A model generated the notes under the pieces. The model made no database searches. It was not told the DNA's origin and was given only the letters and a program-made list of their open reading frames with translations. This document shows positions 12,812-24,188 of a DNA stretch of 64,000 bases, in pieces (within the stretch, counting starts at the first letter, position 1; each line of letters opens with the position of its first letter). The stretch is from Demequina litorisediminis (lineage in GTDB: Bacteria; Actinomycetota; Actinomycetes; Actinomycetales; Demequinaceae), in NCBI RefSeq assembly GCF_030161615.1, contig NZ_BSUN01000001.1:1736001-1800000 (forward strand), in the 5' to 3' direction. A program made the translations under genes and the position numbers.

Positions 12812-13368
12812 CCACCGCCACGACCCAGCCGCGTCTCAAGGAGAAGTACCGCTCCGAGATCATCGCTGCGCTCCGCGAGGAGTTCGGTCACGAGAACATC
12901 AACCAGGTTGCTGGCCTCACCAAGGTCGTCGTCAACATGGGCGTCGGCGAGGCCGCCAAGGACTCGAAGCCTGATCGAGGGCGCGATTGCCGACCTCACC
13001 GCGATCACCGGCCAGAAGCCGACCGTGACCGCCGCCCGCAAGTCCATCGCGCAGTTCGCCTGCGTGAGGGACAGGCGATCGGTGCTCACGTGACGCTCCG
13101 CGGCGACCGCATGTGGGAGTTCCTCGACCGTCTTCTGTCGATCGCCCTTCCCCGTATCCGCGACTTCCGTGGGCTCAGCCCCAAGCAGTTCGACGGCCAC
13201 GGCAACTACACGTTCGGCCTCACGGAGCAGTCGATGTTCCACGAGATCGATCAGGACAAGATCGACCGCGTCCGCGGCATGGACATCACTGTGGTGACCT
13301 CCGCGACGACCGACGCCGAGGGCCGCTCGCTGCTGAAGCAGCTGGGCTTCCCGTTCAAGGAGAAGTGA
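12808..13368 (+). CDS. rplE: 50S ribosomal protein L5
   Basis: 5S rRNA-binding protein of the central protuberance. Two compensating AGCT-site errors, an insertion near 12969 (aagcctgatc) and a loss near 13051 (ttcgcctgcg for TTCAAGCTGCG), leave about 80 bases out of frame around [15 protein letters not shown]. Net length is unchanged, 186 residues. A third AGCT (gcagctgggc, 13334) is intact. Confidence 0.94.
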   Translation: MTTATTQPRLKEKYRSEIIAALREEFGHENINQVAGLTKVVVNMGVGEAAKDSKPDRGRDCRPHRDHRPEADRDRRPQVHRAVRLREGQAIGAHVTLRGDRMWEFLDRLLSIALPRIRDFRGLSPKQFDGHGNYTFGLTEQSMFHEIDQDKIDRVRGMDITVVTSATTDAEGRSLLKQLGFPFKEK

Positions 13369-13369
13369 C

Positions 13370-13556
13370 ATGGCGAAGACTGCCCTGAAGAACAAGGCCG
13401 CCGGCAAGCAGAAGTTCGCCGTCCGCGCCTACACCCGGTGCCAGAAGTGCGGTCGTCCGCACTCGGTGTACCGCAAGTTCGGCCTCTGCCGTGTGTGCTT
13501 CCGTGAGATGGCACACGCTGGTGAGCCTTCCCGGCATCACCAAGAGCAACTGGTAA
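13370..13556 (+). CDS. rpsZ: 30S ribosomal protein S14, zinc type
   Basis: Short type Z S14 with the zinc ribbon CQKC (near residue 24) and CRVC (near residue 40). An AGCT insertion near 13524 (gagccttccc for GAGCTTCCC) shifts the last ten residues; repaired C-terminus is [10 protein letters not shown], 61 residues. This form needs zinc; the zinc-free S14 paralogue is not in the window. Confidence 0.95.
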
Positions 13557-13619
13557 AACCACTACGCCACAGGTCCGCTGAGATCAGCGGAAACCACGGC
13601 GAGGAAGAGTTCAACACTC

Positions 13620-14015
13620 ATGACGATGACTGACCCCATCGCAGACATGCTGACGCGTCTGCGTAACGCGAACGCGGCGTACCACGAGACCGTGTCGATG
13701 CCGCACCTGCTCAAGGCGAACATCGCCACGATCCTGGAGCAGGAGGGCTACATCACCGGCTCGGAAACTGCCGACGCCGAGGTGGGCAAGACCCTCACCC
13801 TGACCCTGAAGTACGGCCCCAACCGTGAGCGTTCGCTCGCGGGCGTGCGCCGCGTGTCCAAGCCGGGCCTGCGTGTGTACGCGAAGTCGACGAACCTGCC
13901 CAAGGTTCTCGGCGGACTTGGCGTCGTGATTCTGTCCACCTCCTCCGGTCTGCTGACTGACCGCGAGGCCGAAAAGAAGGGCGTCGGCGGCGAGGTCGTC
14001 GCGTTCGTCTGGTAA
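13620..14015 (+). CDS. rpsH: 30S ribosomal protein S8
   Basis: Primary 16S rRNA-binding protein. Intact frame of 131 residues, starting [20 protein letters not shown] with the conserved [19 protein letters not shown] near the C-terminus. Confidence 0.97.
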   Translation: MTMTDPIADMLTRLRNANAAYHETVSMPHLLKANIATILEQEGYITGSETADAEVGKTLTLTLKYGPNRERSLAGVRRVSKPGLRVYAKSTNLPKVLGGLGVVILSTSSGLLTDREAEKKGVGGEVVAFVW

Positions 14016-14033
14016 CCGGAAAGGAAGAGCACT

Positions 14034-14570
14034 ATGTCGCGTATTGGCAAGTACCCCGTTCCGGTTCCCGCCGGAGTGGACATCACCATCGATGGCGCGG
14101 TTGTGACCGTCAAGGGCCCCAAGGGTTCCCTGTCGCACACCGTTGCCGCGCCGATCACCGTGTCGCACGGTGACGAGGGCGTCGAGGTCAAGCGCCCGGA
14201 TGACGAGCGCCTCTCGAAGTCCCTGCACGGCCTGACCCGCACGCTGATCGCCAACATGGTCGAGGGCGTCACCAACGGGTACGAGAAGAAGCTCGAGATT
14301 GTCGGCACGGGTTACCGTGTCGCCCTCAAGGGTTCGGACCTCGAGTTCGCACTCGGCTTCTCGCACCCCGTCGTGATCGCGCCGCCGCAGGGCATCACGT
14401 TCACCGTCGAGGGCCCGACCAAGTTCTCGGTCGCGGGCATCGACAAGCAGCAGGTCGGCGAGGTCGCCGCCAACATCCGCAAGATTCGCAAGCCCGAGCC
14501 GTACAAGGGCAAGGGTGTGCGTTACGCCGGCGAGCAGGTTCGCCGCAAGGCTGGAAAGACGGGTAAGTAG
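14034..14570 (+). CDS. rplF: 50S ribosomal protein L6
   Basis: Located near the factor-binding site of the large subunit. Intact frame, 178 residues, starting [20 protein letters not shown]. The AGCT at 14291 (gaagaagctcgag) is unaltered. C-terminal [16 protein letters not shown] is conserved. Confidence 0.97.
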   Translation: MSRIGKYPVPVPAGVDITIDGAVVTVKGPKGSLSHTVAAPITVSHGDEGVEVKRPDDERLSKSLHGLTRTLIANMVEGVTNGYEKKLEIVGTGYRVALKGSDLEFALGFSHPVVIAPPQGITFTVEGPTKFSVAGIDKQQVGEVAANIRKIRKPEPYKGKGVRYAGEQVRRKAGKTGK

Positions 14571-14572
14571 CC

Positions 14573-14944
14573 ATGGCTATCACTATCAAGGGCAAGGGGA
14601 AGCAGGTTCAGCGCAAGCGCCGCCACTTCCGCCTGCGCAAGAAGATCTCGGGCACGACTGCTCGTCCCCGTCTGGTCGTCACCCGCTCCTCGCGTCACAT
14701 GGTGGCGCAGGTGGTGGACGACACGATCGGCAAGACCCTCGTGTCGGCATCGACCCTCGAGGCCGATGTCCGCGCACTCGAGGGCGACAAGACTGCCAAG
14801 GCCTCGAAGGTTGGGCGCCTTGTTGCCGAGCGTGCGAAGGCTGCCGGTATCGACACCGTGGTGTTCGACCGCGGAGGCAACAAGTACCACGGTCGCGTTG
14901 CCGCGGTCGCGGACGGCGCACGAGAGGGCGGCCTGGCCCTGTAG
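14573..14944 (+). CDS. rplR: 50S ribosomal protein L18
   Basis: 5S rRNA-binding protein. Intact frame of 123 residues; [20 protein letters not shown] and [20 protein letters not shown] are typical of the family. Starts two bases after the rplF stop. Confidence 0.97.
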   Translation: MAITIKGKGKQVQRKRRHFRLRKKISGTTARPRLVVTRSSRHMVAQVVDDTIGKTLVSASTLEADVRALEGDKTAKASKVGRLVAERAKAAGIDTVVFDRGGNKYHGRVAAVADGAREGGLAL

Positions 14945-14967
14945 GGCCCGGCCGAGGAGGTATTCGT

Positions 14968-15531
14968 ATGGCTGACAACAGCAACCGTCGCGACAACCGT
15001 CGCGGCAACGAGCCTGACAACAAGTTCATCGAGCGTGTCGTCACGATCAACCGCGTGTCGAAGGTCGTGAAGGGTGGTCGTCGCTTCGCCTTCACCGCTC
15101 TCGTGATCGTCGGCGACGGCGAAGGCAACGTGGGCGTGGGCTACGGCAAGGCCAAGGAGGTGCCCGCGGCAATCTCCAAGGGCGTCGAAGAGGCCAAGCG
15201 CAGCTTCTTCCGCGTTCCGCGCATCCAGGGCACCATCCCGCACGCCGTGCAGGGTGAGGCCGCAGCGGGTGTCGTGTTCCTTCGCCCCGCGTCCCCCGGT
15301 ACCGGTGTGATCGCGGGTGGTCCCGTGCGCGCCGTGCTGGAGTGCGCCGGCGTTCACGACATCCTGTCCAAGTCGCTCGGTTCGTCGAACGCGATCAACA
15401 TCGTGCACGCAACCGTCGCGGCCCTGAAGTCGCTCGAGCAGCCCGAGGCGGTGGCCGCACGTCGCGGCAAGGCCGTCGAGGATGTGGCCCCGGCCGCGAT
15501 GCTCCGTGCACAGGCAGCGGGAGTGAAGTGA
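14968..15531 (+). CDS. rpsE: 30S ribosomal protein S5
   Basis: Decoding-fidelity protein. ATG follows GAGGAGG. Intact frame of 187 residues: [19 protein letters not shown], then [17 protein letters not shown]. It contains gagcctgac in frame near 15010, a genuine AGCCT that must not be corrected. Overlaps rpmD by one base. Confidence 0.97.
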   Translation: MADNSNRRDNRRGNEPDNKFIERVVTINRVSKVVKGGRRFAFTALVIVGDGEGNVGVGYGKAKEVPAAISKGVEEAKRSFFRVPRIQGTIPHAVQGEAAAGVVFLRPASPGTGVIAGGPVRAVLECAGVHDILSKSLGSSNAINIVHATVAALKSLEQPEAVAARRGKAVEDVAPAAMLRAQAAGVK

Positions 15532-15713
15532 TGGCACGCCTCAAGGTTCAGCAGAAGAAGTCGACGATTGGCGTGAAGCCTCAGCACCGCGAGACCGTTC
15601 GGTCGCTCGGCCTGAAGCGCATCGGCGACATCGTCGTCAAGGAGGACCGTCCCGAGATCCGCGGGATGGTCAAGGCTGTCGCCCACCTGGTGACGGTCGA
15701 GGAGGTTGAGTGA
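15531..15713 (+). CDS. rpmD: 50S ribosomal protein L30
   Basis: Small large-subunit protein. Intact frame, 60 residues, starting [23 protein letters not shown] shares its A with the rpsE stop; the stop overlaps the rplO start in the same way, so the three genes are probably translationally coupled. Confidence 0.96.
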   Translation: MARLKVQQKKSTIGVKPQHRETVRSLGLKRIGDIVVKEDRPEIRGMVKAVAHLVTVEEVE

Positions 15714-16397
15714 TGGCTGAGGAGAAGAACGCTCCTGCCGAGGCCGCTGCGGAGAAGAAGCCCGCAGCCAAGAAGCCGGCTGCTAAGAAGCCTGCCGCTT
15801 CGAAGGCTGCCGCCGAGAAGAAGCCGGCTGCTAAGAAGCCTGCCGCTTCGAAGGCGACCGCTTCCAAGGCTGCTGCCGAGGACAAGCCGGCCGTGAAGGC
15901 GACTGCCAAGAAGGCTGCGGCCAAGAAGGCCGACGAGCCCGTTGCCAAGGTGACGACCCTGAAGATGCACCACCTGCGCCCCGCCGAGGGTGCGCACACC
16001 AAGAAGACCCGCGTGGGTCGTGGTGAGGCATCGAAGGGTAAGACCGCTGGTCGCGGTACCAAGGGCACCGGTGCTCGTTACCAGGTTCCCGAGCGCTTCG
16101 AGGGTGGTCAGACGCCCATCCACATGCGCATTCCGAAGCCTGCCCGGCTTCAAGAACCGCAACAAGGTCGTCTTCCAGGTCGTGAACGTCGGCCAGATCG
16201 GTGAACTCTTCCCCCAGGGTGGAGAGATCACCAAGGCCGACCTCGTCGCCAAGGGTGCCGTCCGTCGCAACCAGCCCGTCAAGGTGCTGGGCGAGGGCGA
16301 AATCTCGGTCAAGGTGACGGTCGTGGACGCGGACAAGGTTTCGCAGTCCGCGAAGACCAAGATCGAGGCCGCAGGCGGCTCGGTCAACGAGGGCTAG
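15713..16397 (+). CDS. rplO: 50S ribosomal protein L15 with Lys/Ala/Pro-rich N-terminal extension
   Basis: The L15 domain begins around residue 83 ([20 protein letters not shown]). The preceding 80 or so residues are low-complexity, built from [10 protein letters not shown]-type units like the tails of histone-H1-like and HU-type actinobacterial proteins, encoded partly by a 48-base tandem duplication. The usual L15 starts close to the LHHLRP motif, so the extension is an addition. One AGCT insertion near 16138 (aagcctgccc) breaks [12 protein letters not shown]. Repaired length 227 residues. The tail could bind rRNA or DNA; nothing in the sequence decides this. Confidence 0.9.
15770..15855 (+). 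repeat. 48-base tandem duplication in rplO
   Basis: Two identical 38-base runs at 15770-15807 and 15818-15855, offset by 48 bases (16 codons). Both begin aagaagccggctgctaag. They encode the [13 protein letters not shown] part of the N-terminal tail, so change in copy number would keep the frame. Confidence 0.85.
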
Positions 16398-16403
16398 AGT
16401 CTA

Positions 16404-16440
16404 GGGCGGGCCGCACCACGGTGCGGCCCGCCCTATGCTT
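16404..16440 (+). terminator. Terminator after rplO
   Basis: GGGCGGGCCGCAC at 16404-16416 pairs with GTGCGGCCCGCCC at 16421-16433, a perfect 13-base stem with a 4-base loop, followed by TATGCTTTT. It lies seven bases after the rplO stop and should separate the ribosomal-protein operon from secY-adk-map. Confidence 0.8.
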
Positions 16441-16479
16441 TTCTCCGGCACACTGCCGGAACCCACTAGTGGAGGATCA

Positions 16480-18345
<1,866 letters not shown>

Positions 18346-18346
18346 C

Positions 18347-19153
18347 GTGAGCCGCGGCATCGAGTACAAGACCCGCGAGGAGATGCGGGTCATGGCTCGC
18401 GCCGGCGTCATCGTCGAGCGGGCCCTCGCTGCCGCACGCGCGACCGCTGCGGTCGGTGTGACGACCCGTGAGGTCGACGCCGCCGCGCGCGCCGTGATCG
18501 AGGAGGCGGGCGCCACGTCCAACTTCCTCGGCTATCACGGCTTTCCCGCGGTCGCTTGCATCTCCGTGAACGAGGAAATCGTTCACGGCATCCCTGGCGA
18601 CCGGGTGTTGCGAGACGGGGACGTGGTCTCCGTCGACTGTGGCGCCATCGTGGACGGCTGGCACGGCGACTCGGCGGTGTCATTCGCCATCGGCGAGATC
18701 TCGGGAGCGCACCAGCGGCTCATCGACGCGACCAAGCGGTCACTGTGGGCAGGCATCGCCGCACTCGCCACCGCTCAGCGGTTCGATGATGTCTCGGCCG
18801 CCATCGAGGATGTGGCCGATGCCGCGGGTCTCCACCCGCTCGAGGGTTACGTGGGGCACGGTATCGGCACCGCGATGCACCAGGCGCCCGATGTGATGAA
18901 CTACCGGACCCGTGGCAGGCATCCGCGCGTCAAGCCAGGCATGTGCGTCGCGATCGAGCCCATGCTGGTGATCGGTACGGGTGACTCGCGCGTCCTCGAC
19001 GACCACTGGACGGTCGTTTCGGCCGACGGCTCGCGCGGTGCGCACTGGGAGCACTCCATCGCGATCCACGAGGACGGCATCTGGGTGCTGACGGCCACCG
19101 ACGGCGGTCGCTCCCAACTGGAGCCCCTCGGCGTCATCCCTGTCGCGCCCTAA
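18347..19153 (+). CDS. map: Methionine aminopeptidase, type I
   Basis: Removes the initiator Met from new proteins; two-metal cytosolic hydrolase. GTG start one base after the adk stop region. Intact frame, 268 residues. Metal ligands are visible in VSVDCGAIVDGWHGDSAVSF (Asp, Asp), YVGHGIGT (His), AIEPMLV (Glu) and HWEHSIAIHEDG (Glu). Confidence 0.95.
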   Translation: MSRGIEYKTREEMRVMARAGVIVERALAAARATAAVGVTTREVDAAARAVIEEAGATSNFLGYHGFPAVACISVNEEIVHGIPGDRVLRDGDVVSVDCGAIVDGWHGDSAVSFAIGEISGAHQRLIDATKRSLWAGIAALATAQRFDDVSAAIEDVADAAGLHPLEGYVGHGIGTAMHQAPDVMNYRTRGRHPRVKPGMCVAIEPMLVIGTGDSRVLDDHWTVVSADGSRGAHWEHSIAIHEDGIWVLTATDGGRSQLEPLGVIPVAP

Positions 19154-19301
19154 CTCGCGTCCCCGCTCCGGCGAGGTGTGATGCACCCGACGGCGCGAAA
19201 CGTAGGTTTCACGTGGGGGCCACGCCGTCGCAACGCCCGGCTCCTAGCGTGAGCCATGAGGGCCACGTGCACCCCGTGCGGGGTTCTCACGTGGAGGGGT
19301 C

Positions 19302-19855
19302 GTGGCACGAGGGTTCAACTACGCACCGGGAGCAAGCGCCGAGGTCGAACAGGCGGCGCAACCGGACCTGCATCGCACGCAGGTAGCGGTGCTCGCCACC
19401 AGCAAGAACGTGCTGGTGCGCGAGGCGATCGCCGCTCGGCATGATCTCCCGCTGGGCCTGATGGTGACGTTGGCGCATGACCGAAGCACCGAAGTCAGGG
19501 CGGCGATTGCCGCCAACCCCACGTCGACGGTGCCGATCATGGAACACCTGGTGGGGGACAAGCACGTCCCCGTCCTCGAGGCCCTCCTGCGCAACCCTGC
19601 GCTGGCGCCCGTCTTGGTCGAGCGCCTCGCGTTCCACCGCCGCGGGGAGGTGCGCTCGGCGGCGGCCGCTCGGCTGAACGACGCGGGACCTACGCCCGCA
19701 CCCCCGTGCATATGCCCGCCGCGCCGGAGATCCAGGACCGTGTGGTCATCGGCTTCCCTGGAGCCGCGATCCCGTCGGCCGCACCCGCGTCAACAGAGCA
19801 GGTGCACCCGACGCGCACGGCACCCATACGGGGATTCCGCATCCCTGGGGCGTAG
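19302..19855 (+). CDS. Leucine-rich-repeat-variant (HEAT-like) protein 1
   Basis: GTG start after GGAGGGG. Four degenerate repeats of about 24 residues with the pattern VREAIAARHDLPLGLMVTLA, VRAAIAANP, VLEALLRNPALAPVLVERL, as in LRV/HEAT-like solenoids. The frame breaks near 19692, where ggacctacg fits GGAAGCTACG (an AGCT site with one base lost); repair gives a Pro/Ala-rich tail ending at 19855, about 184 residues. Probably a protein-binding scaffold; no enzymatic motif seen. Two paralogues follow directly. Confidence 0.65.
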
Positions 19856-19983
19856 CGCGGCAGAGGCATCGGTGACACCGCGAACTGAACCGTCATCAGA
19901 GGTTCATGTCGCGCGGGCCGTCCGGCCATGTTTTCGACACGTGCAGTCCGTATCTTCGGTTCACTACAGGCCGAGGAGGACGC

Positions 19984-20617
19984 ATGAGCACGCGGGACGA
20001 CGATGGGTCATGGTCTCGCGCCTATATGGCGAGTTCCGGGCTCGCACTGAGTGGCCGAGGGCGCGCCGAATCTCCTGAGCCTTCACCTTGCTAGCGGCGC
20101 GGAACTGTCGCGCGAGAAGGTCGCCGCGCTCTCTCAGCACCGTGACACCGCGGTGCGGGAGGCCGTCGCTCGGCGCCTGGATTGCCCCTTCGGCGTGCTT
20201 GCTGCCCTCGCCCACGACTCCCGACCCCTCGTGCGCATCGCGGTCGCCTCTCATCCGCGCGCGGGCCGCACGGTCCTCGAACACCTCGCTGGCGATCGCG
20301 ATCCGCACGTGGTGAAGGCGGTAGCGCGCAACGAGCACACCCCGCTCGATCTCGTGGAGCGTCTGCTGGGCCATCGACGCGAGGAGGTGCGCCACATCGC
20401 GAGCAGGATGGTGCACGAGCGCGCGGCCGCGATCGTCGAGGGGACGGCGGAGGACATCGGCGCTCCGTTTGCCCGCGGCACCGCCGCGGCGCTGACGCTT
20501 CACGCCGAGGCCGCCGTCCCCGCGCAGGGCCCAGACGATGGCGCGCGCCCCGCCCGGCGCCACGCACCGCATACCCTTGCCCCGCGCCCGTCGATCGGCC
20601 GCACTCGTCCGGCGTGA
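19984..20617 (+). CDS. Leucine-rich-repeat-variant (HEAT-like) protein 2
   Basis: ATG at 19984 follows a strong GAGGAGGA. Repeats VREAVARRLDCPFGVLAALA, VRIAVASHPRAGRTVLEHLA, VVKAVARNEHTPLDLVERL, VRHIASRM match the pattern of gene 1. The frame shifts by one near 20050 (actgagtggccgag); this is not an obvious AGCT site, so either one base is wrong there or translation starts at GTG 20051. The last 60 residues are Ala/Arg/Pro-rich. About 210 residues if repaired. Confidence 0.6.
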
Positions 20618-20737
20618 TCCGTCCGATGCGCGCGGCACGGCGCGGCCCGCCGTGTCGGCTTGCTCACAACCAGGGGCGCGACGGGGCACCACGGATTACC
20701 ATGTGTCCACAACGAGGTCGTAGGGAGGGACGCTGGC

Positions 20738-21047
20738 GTGAGCATGTCACCGATGCGCCAAAGCGCTGATGAGGTCCTGGCCGCGCGCGCTGAGGACCTC
20801 CCCCACGAGGAGCCTATTGCGGTTCGCGGTCCATCGCGACCCCCAAGTACGCGCCACTGTTGCCGGCCGCGCAGACACCCCGGCGGGCGCGCTGATCTCT
20901 CTCGGGTACGATTCTTCCCCGGACGTGCTGATGGCTCTGCTGGCCAACCCTCGCACCCCGTCGTCCGTCGTGCGCAAGCTTTCGGACCACCGCTTGTCGC
21001 TGATTGCGGAGGCTGCCGTGCAGCGCCTCCGCAACAACTACCGCTGA
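20738..21047 (+). CDS. Leucine-rich-repeat-variant (HEAT-like) protein 3
   Basis: GTG start after AGGGAGGGA. Shortest paralogue, about 102 residues: VRATVAGRADTPAGALISLG, VLMALLANPRTPSSVVRKLS, IAEAAVQRL. One AGCT insertion near 20814 (gaggagcctattg for GAGGAGCTATTG) breaks the N-terminal part, while AAGCTT at 20986 is intact. Ends 16 bases before the infA promoter. Confidence 0.6.
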
Positions 21048-21062
21048 GTTCGGCACTCGCGG

Positions 21063-21091
21063 TTGAGTCAAGCGCGACACTCGCGTATAGT
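21063..21091 (+). promoter_or_regulatory. Probable promoter of infA
   Basis: TTGAGT at 21063-21068 and TATAGT at 21086-21091 with a 17-base spacer. It gives the infA-rpmJ-rpsM-rpsK group a start of its own, separate from map and the repeat-protein genes. Confidence 0.7.
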
Positions 21092-21148
21092 AGATCGTCG
21101 GGCGTTTTAGCGCGCCCTCACACCAGTCAACCAACGTGAGTGGAGTCC

Positions 21149-21370
21149 ATGGCCAAGAAAGACGGAGTCATCGAGGTCGAAGGCACCGTGGTCGAGGCGC
21201 TGCCCAATGCGTCGTTCCGAGTGGAACTGACCAACGGGCACCTCGTCCTCGCGCACATCTCGGGCAAGATGCGACAGCACTACATCAGGATCCTCCCTGA
21301 GGACCGTGTAGTCGTCGAGTTGAGCCCGTATGACCTGTCCCGCGGCCGCATCGTCTACCGCTACAAGTGA
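21149..21370 (+). CDS. infA: Translation initiation factor IF-1
   Basis: OB-fold factor that blocks the A site during initiation. Intact frame, 73 residues, starting [20 protein letters not shown] and ending [13 protein letters not shown]. An in-frame GTG three codons upstream is possible, but the ATG gives the canonical N-terminus and follows GTGAGTGGAG. Confidence 0.96.
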   Translation: MAKKDGVIEVEGTVVEALPNASFRVELTNGHLVLAHISGKMRQHYIRILPEDRVVVELSPYDLSRGRIVYRYK

Positions 21371-21421
21371 TCGTCGTCCGATGCGTCCGCGTCAGGACGT
21401 CTCGAGGCGAATGAAGGAATC

Positions 21422-21535
21422 ATGAAGGTTAAGCCCAGCGTCAAGCCCATCTGCGACAAGTGCAAGGTGATCCGTCGCAATGGCCGTGTCATGGTCATTT
21501 GCGAGAACCTGCGCCACAAGCAGCGTCAGGGCTAG
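21422..21535 (+). CDS. rpmJ: 50S ribosomal protein L36
   Basis: Tiny zinc-binding ribosomal protein of 37 residues, [20 protein letters not shown] to the end KQRQG. Ligands Cys11, Cys14, Cys27 and His32 are all present, so this is the zinc form. ATG follows GAAGGAATC. Too short for most gene finders, but unambiguous. Confidence 0.96.
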   Translation: MKVKPSVKPICDKCKVIRRNGRVMVICENLRHKQRQG

Positions 21536-21668
21536 ACACACCCAGAACAGACCGCGCTCATACAGCCCTCAGGGGCAATCCCCCGGCTCGGAGGCCGGGG
21601 CCCGCACCAGAACTCGCGGGACGTATGAGCGTCAGACCTCCGACTACTGAGGAGTAGAAGCAAGACAT

Positions 21669-22038
21669 ATGGCACGCATTGTCGGTGTCGACATCCCGCG
21701 CGAAAAGCGCATGGTGATCGCACTCACGTACATCTACGGCGTCGGCCGTACCCGCGCTCAGCAGATTCTCGCCGCCACCGGCATCAGCGAGGATCTGCGT
21801 GTCAAGGACGCGAGCGACGAGCAGGCTCGTCGCCCTCCGTGACTACATCGAGGCCAACTTCACCGTCGAGGGCGACCTGCGCCGCGAGGTGCAGGCCGAC
21901 ATCCGCCGCAAGGTGGAGATCGGTAACTACCAGGGTCTGCGCCACCGTCGTGGCATGCCTGTCCGTGGACAGCGCACCAAGACCAATGCGCGTACCCGCA
22001 AGGGCCGCAAGAAGACCGTCGCCGGAAAGAAGAAGTAA
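21669..22038 (+). CDS. rpsM: 30S ribosomal protein S13
   Basis: Head protein contacting S19 and P-site tRNA. Starts [20 protein letters not shown]. An AGCT insertion near 21824 (gagcaggctcgtc) breaks [16 protein letters not shown]-terminal [20 protein letters not shown] is conserved. Repaired length 122 residues. Confidence 0.95.
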
Positions 22039-22041
22039 CCC

Positions 22042-22431
22042 ATGGCCGCTCCCACTCGTAAGCCGCGCAAGAAGATCAAGAAGACCGTCGCGCACGGTCA
22101 GGCGCACATCAAGTCGACGTTCAACAACACGATCATCTCGATCACGGACCCCTCGGGCGCCGTGGTGTCGTGGTCGTCCTCCGGTCAGGTGGGCTTCAAG
22201 GGTTCGCGTAAGTCGACCCCCTACGCCGCGCAGATGGCCGCCGAGGCCGCCGCTCGCCGTGCGCAGGACGCCGGTATGAGCAAGGTTGACGTCTTCGTCA
22301 AGGGCCCGGGCTCTGGTCGCGACACCGCGATCCGCTCGCTGACCGCCGCTGGCCTCGAGGTGACCTCCATCAAGGACGTCACCCCGCAGGCGCACAACGG
22401 CTGCCGCCCGCCCAAGCGTCGCCGCAACTAG
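22042..22431 (+). CDS. rpsK: 30S ribosomal protein S11
   Basis: Platform protein next to the mRNA exit. Intact frame, 129 residues, with [19 protein letters not shown] and the C-terminal [13 protein letters not shown]. rpsD, which in many bacteria follows here, is not present; the next gene is rpoA. Confidence 0.96.
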   Translation: MAAPTRKPRKKIKKTVAHGQAHIKSTFNNTIISITDPSGAVVSWSSSGQVGFKGSRKSTPYAAQMAAEAAARRAQDAGMSKVDVFVKGPGSGRDTAIRSLTAAGLEVTSIKDVTPQAHNGCRPPKRRRN

Positions 22432-22609
22432 CGAACAGGGGCCGCGAGTCCGCAAGGGCACCCCGCGACCCCGCCTACTCGTCGGCGGCCGGTGCCACGT
22501 GCATCGGCCGCGGACGGGATCCTTTCAACTGAAGAACCTCCACCCTGGCGGACCAATTCGTCAGGACTTGCGAGCATCAAATAGCGGGTGCTCGGAAAGG
22601 AAATGAACA
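22432..22609 (+). other. rpsK-rpoA spacer
   Basis: 178 bases with no gene. GC-rich repeats occupy the first 100 bases. A ttgcgagcat-tagcgggtgctc stretch precedes rpoA and AAAGGAAATG lies close to its GTG start. It may contain an internal promoter or processing site; I cannot assign one with confidence. Confidence 0.4.
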
Positions 22610-23604
22610 GTGCTGATCGCACAGCGTCCCACCTTGACCGAGACGGTCATTTCGGACAACCGTTCGCAGTTCTCCCTCAAGCCGCTTGAGCCGGGCTTCG
22701 GCTACACGCTCGGCAACTCGCTGCGCCGTACGCTGCTGTCGTCCATCCCGGGCGCGGCCGTGACCTCGGTGCGTTTCGAGGGTGTTCTCCACGAGTTCTC
22801 GACCATCGAGGGCGTCAAGGAGGATGTCACCGAGATCCTGCTGAACCTCAAGAACCTGGTCGTCTCCTCGGAGCACGACGAGCCCGTCGTCATGTACCTG
22901 CGCAAGTCGGGTGCCGGTGCCGTCACCGCCGCCGACATTGCGCCGCCGGCCGGTGTGGAGATCCACAACCCCGACCTGCACATCGCGACGCTCAACGCCA
23001 AGGCGCGCTTCGAGGTCGAGCCTGACCGTCGAGCGCGGCCGTGGCTACGTGCCCGCCTCGATGAACAAGAGCCTACGACGCGGAGATCGGTCAGATCCCC
23101 GTCGACTCGATCTACTCGCCGGTGCTCAAGGTCACCTACAAGGTCCAGGCGACCCGTGTGGCTCAGCGCACCGACTTTGACGAGCCTGATCATCGACGTC
23201 GAGACCAAGAACTCGATCTCGGCCCGTGACGCGCTCGCGTCGGCCGGTTCGACCCTGGTCGAGCTCTTCTCGCTCGCCCGTGGCCTCAACGAGGCCGCCG
23301 AGGGCATCGAGATCGGCCCGTCGGACACCGACGAGTCGCTCGAAGAGGACTACAACCAGCCCATCGAGGAGCCTGAACCTCACGCAGCGTTCGTACAACT
23401 GCCTCAAGCGCGAGGGCATCCACACCGTGGGCGAGCCGACCGCCCGCTCGGAGGCGGACCTGATGGACATCCGCAACTTCGGGCAGAAGTCGATCACCGA
23501 GGTCAAGGAGAAGCTCGCGGAGCCTGGGCTTCTCGCTCAAGGACGGCGGCGTCGAGTACGGCGGCGCGTCCCAGGGCGTGTACTTCTCGGGCAGCGACGA
23601 GTAA
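22610..23604 (+). CDS. rpoA: RNA polymerase subunit alpha
   Basis: Assembly platform of RNA polymerase, with a C-terminal domain that binds UP elements and activators. GTG start. Begins [20 protein letters not shown]. Five AGCT insertions (near 23021, 23071, 23184, 23372 and 23522) break it; repaired length is 329 residues, with [19 protein letters not shown] in the N-terminal domain and [17 protein letters not shown]-like C-terminal domain. Two AGCT sites (gtcgagctcttc, 23262; gagaagctcgcg, 23513) are intact. Confidence 0.95.
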
Positions 23605-23622
23605 CTAGGAGAACGAATCACC

Positions 23623-24142
23623 ATGCCTACCCCCACTAAGGGAGCCCGTCTCGGCGGTGGCCCCGCGCACGAGCGTCAGATCCTGGCGAACCTCGCGCAG
23701 AGCCTCTTCGAGCACGGTCGCATCACCACCACCGTCACCAAGGCCAAGCGCCTGCGCCCCTACGCCGAGCGCCTCGTGACCTTCGCGAAGCGTGGCGACC
23801 TCGCCTCGCGCCGCAAGGTCCTCGGCATCATCTCGGACAAGGGCGTGGTCCACACGCTCTTCACCGAGATCGGCCCCGGCTTCGCTGAGCGCGAGGGTGG
23901 CTACACCCGCATCACGAAGATCGGCAACCGCAAGGGTGACAACGCCCCCATGGCCGTGATCGAGCCTCGTCGAGTTCGGTGCGCCCGCCAAGAAGGCCGT
24001 CAAGGCCGAGGCGGAGAAGGCCACCAAGAAGGCTGCCCCCAAGAAGGCTGCGAAGGCCGAGAAGGTCGAGGAGCCCGCCGTTGAGGCCGAGGCCACCGAG
24101 GCCGTCGAGACCGAGGCTGCCGCCGAGGGCGACGACAAGTAA
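23623..24142 (+). CDS. rplQ: 50S ribosomal protein L17
   Basis: Large-subunit protein near the tunnel exit. Starts [20 protein letters not shown]. The L17 core (about 118 residues) is followed by a charged Ala/Lys/Glu tail ([20 protein letters not shown]), usual in actinobacteria. One AGCT insertion near 23966 (atcgagcctcgtcg) breaks VIELVEFG. Repaired length 172 residues. Confidence 0.94.
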
Positions 24143-24188
24143 TTCAGAAGGCCGATGCGTGGAGGCGACTCCTCGCTGACGCCGACGA

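Noticed and set aside
15005-15015. AGCCT in rpsE (gagcctgac) as another damaged AGCT
   Set aside because: The S5 frame is intact through this site and removing a base would break it, so this AGCCT is genuine.
19256-19444. Small ORF starting at ATG 19256 after a TAGCGT box
   Set aside because: Leaderless-like spacing, but the product is Arg/Gly-rich without similarity and overlaps the better-supported repeat-protein gene starting at GTG 19302.
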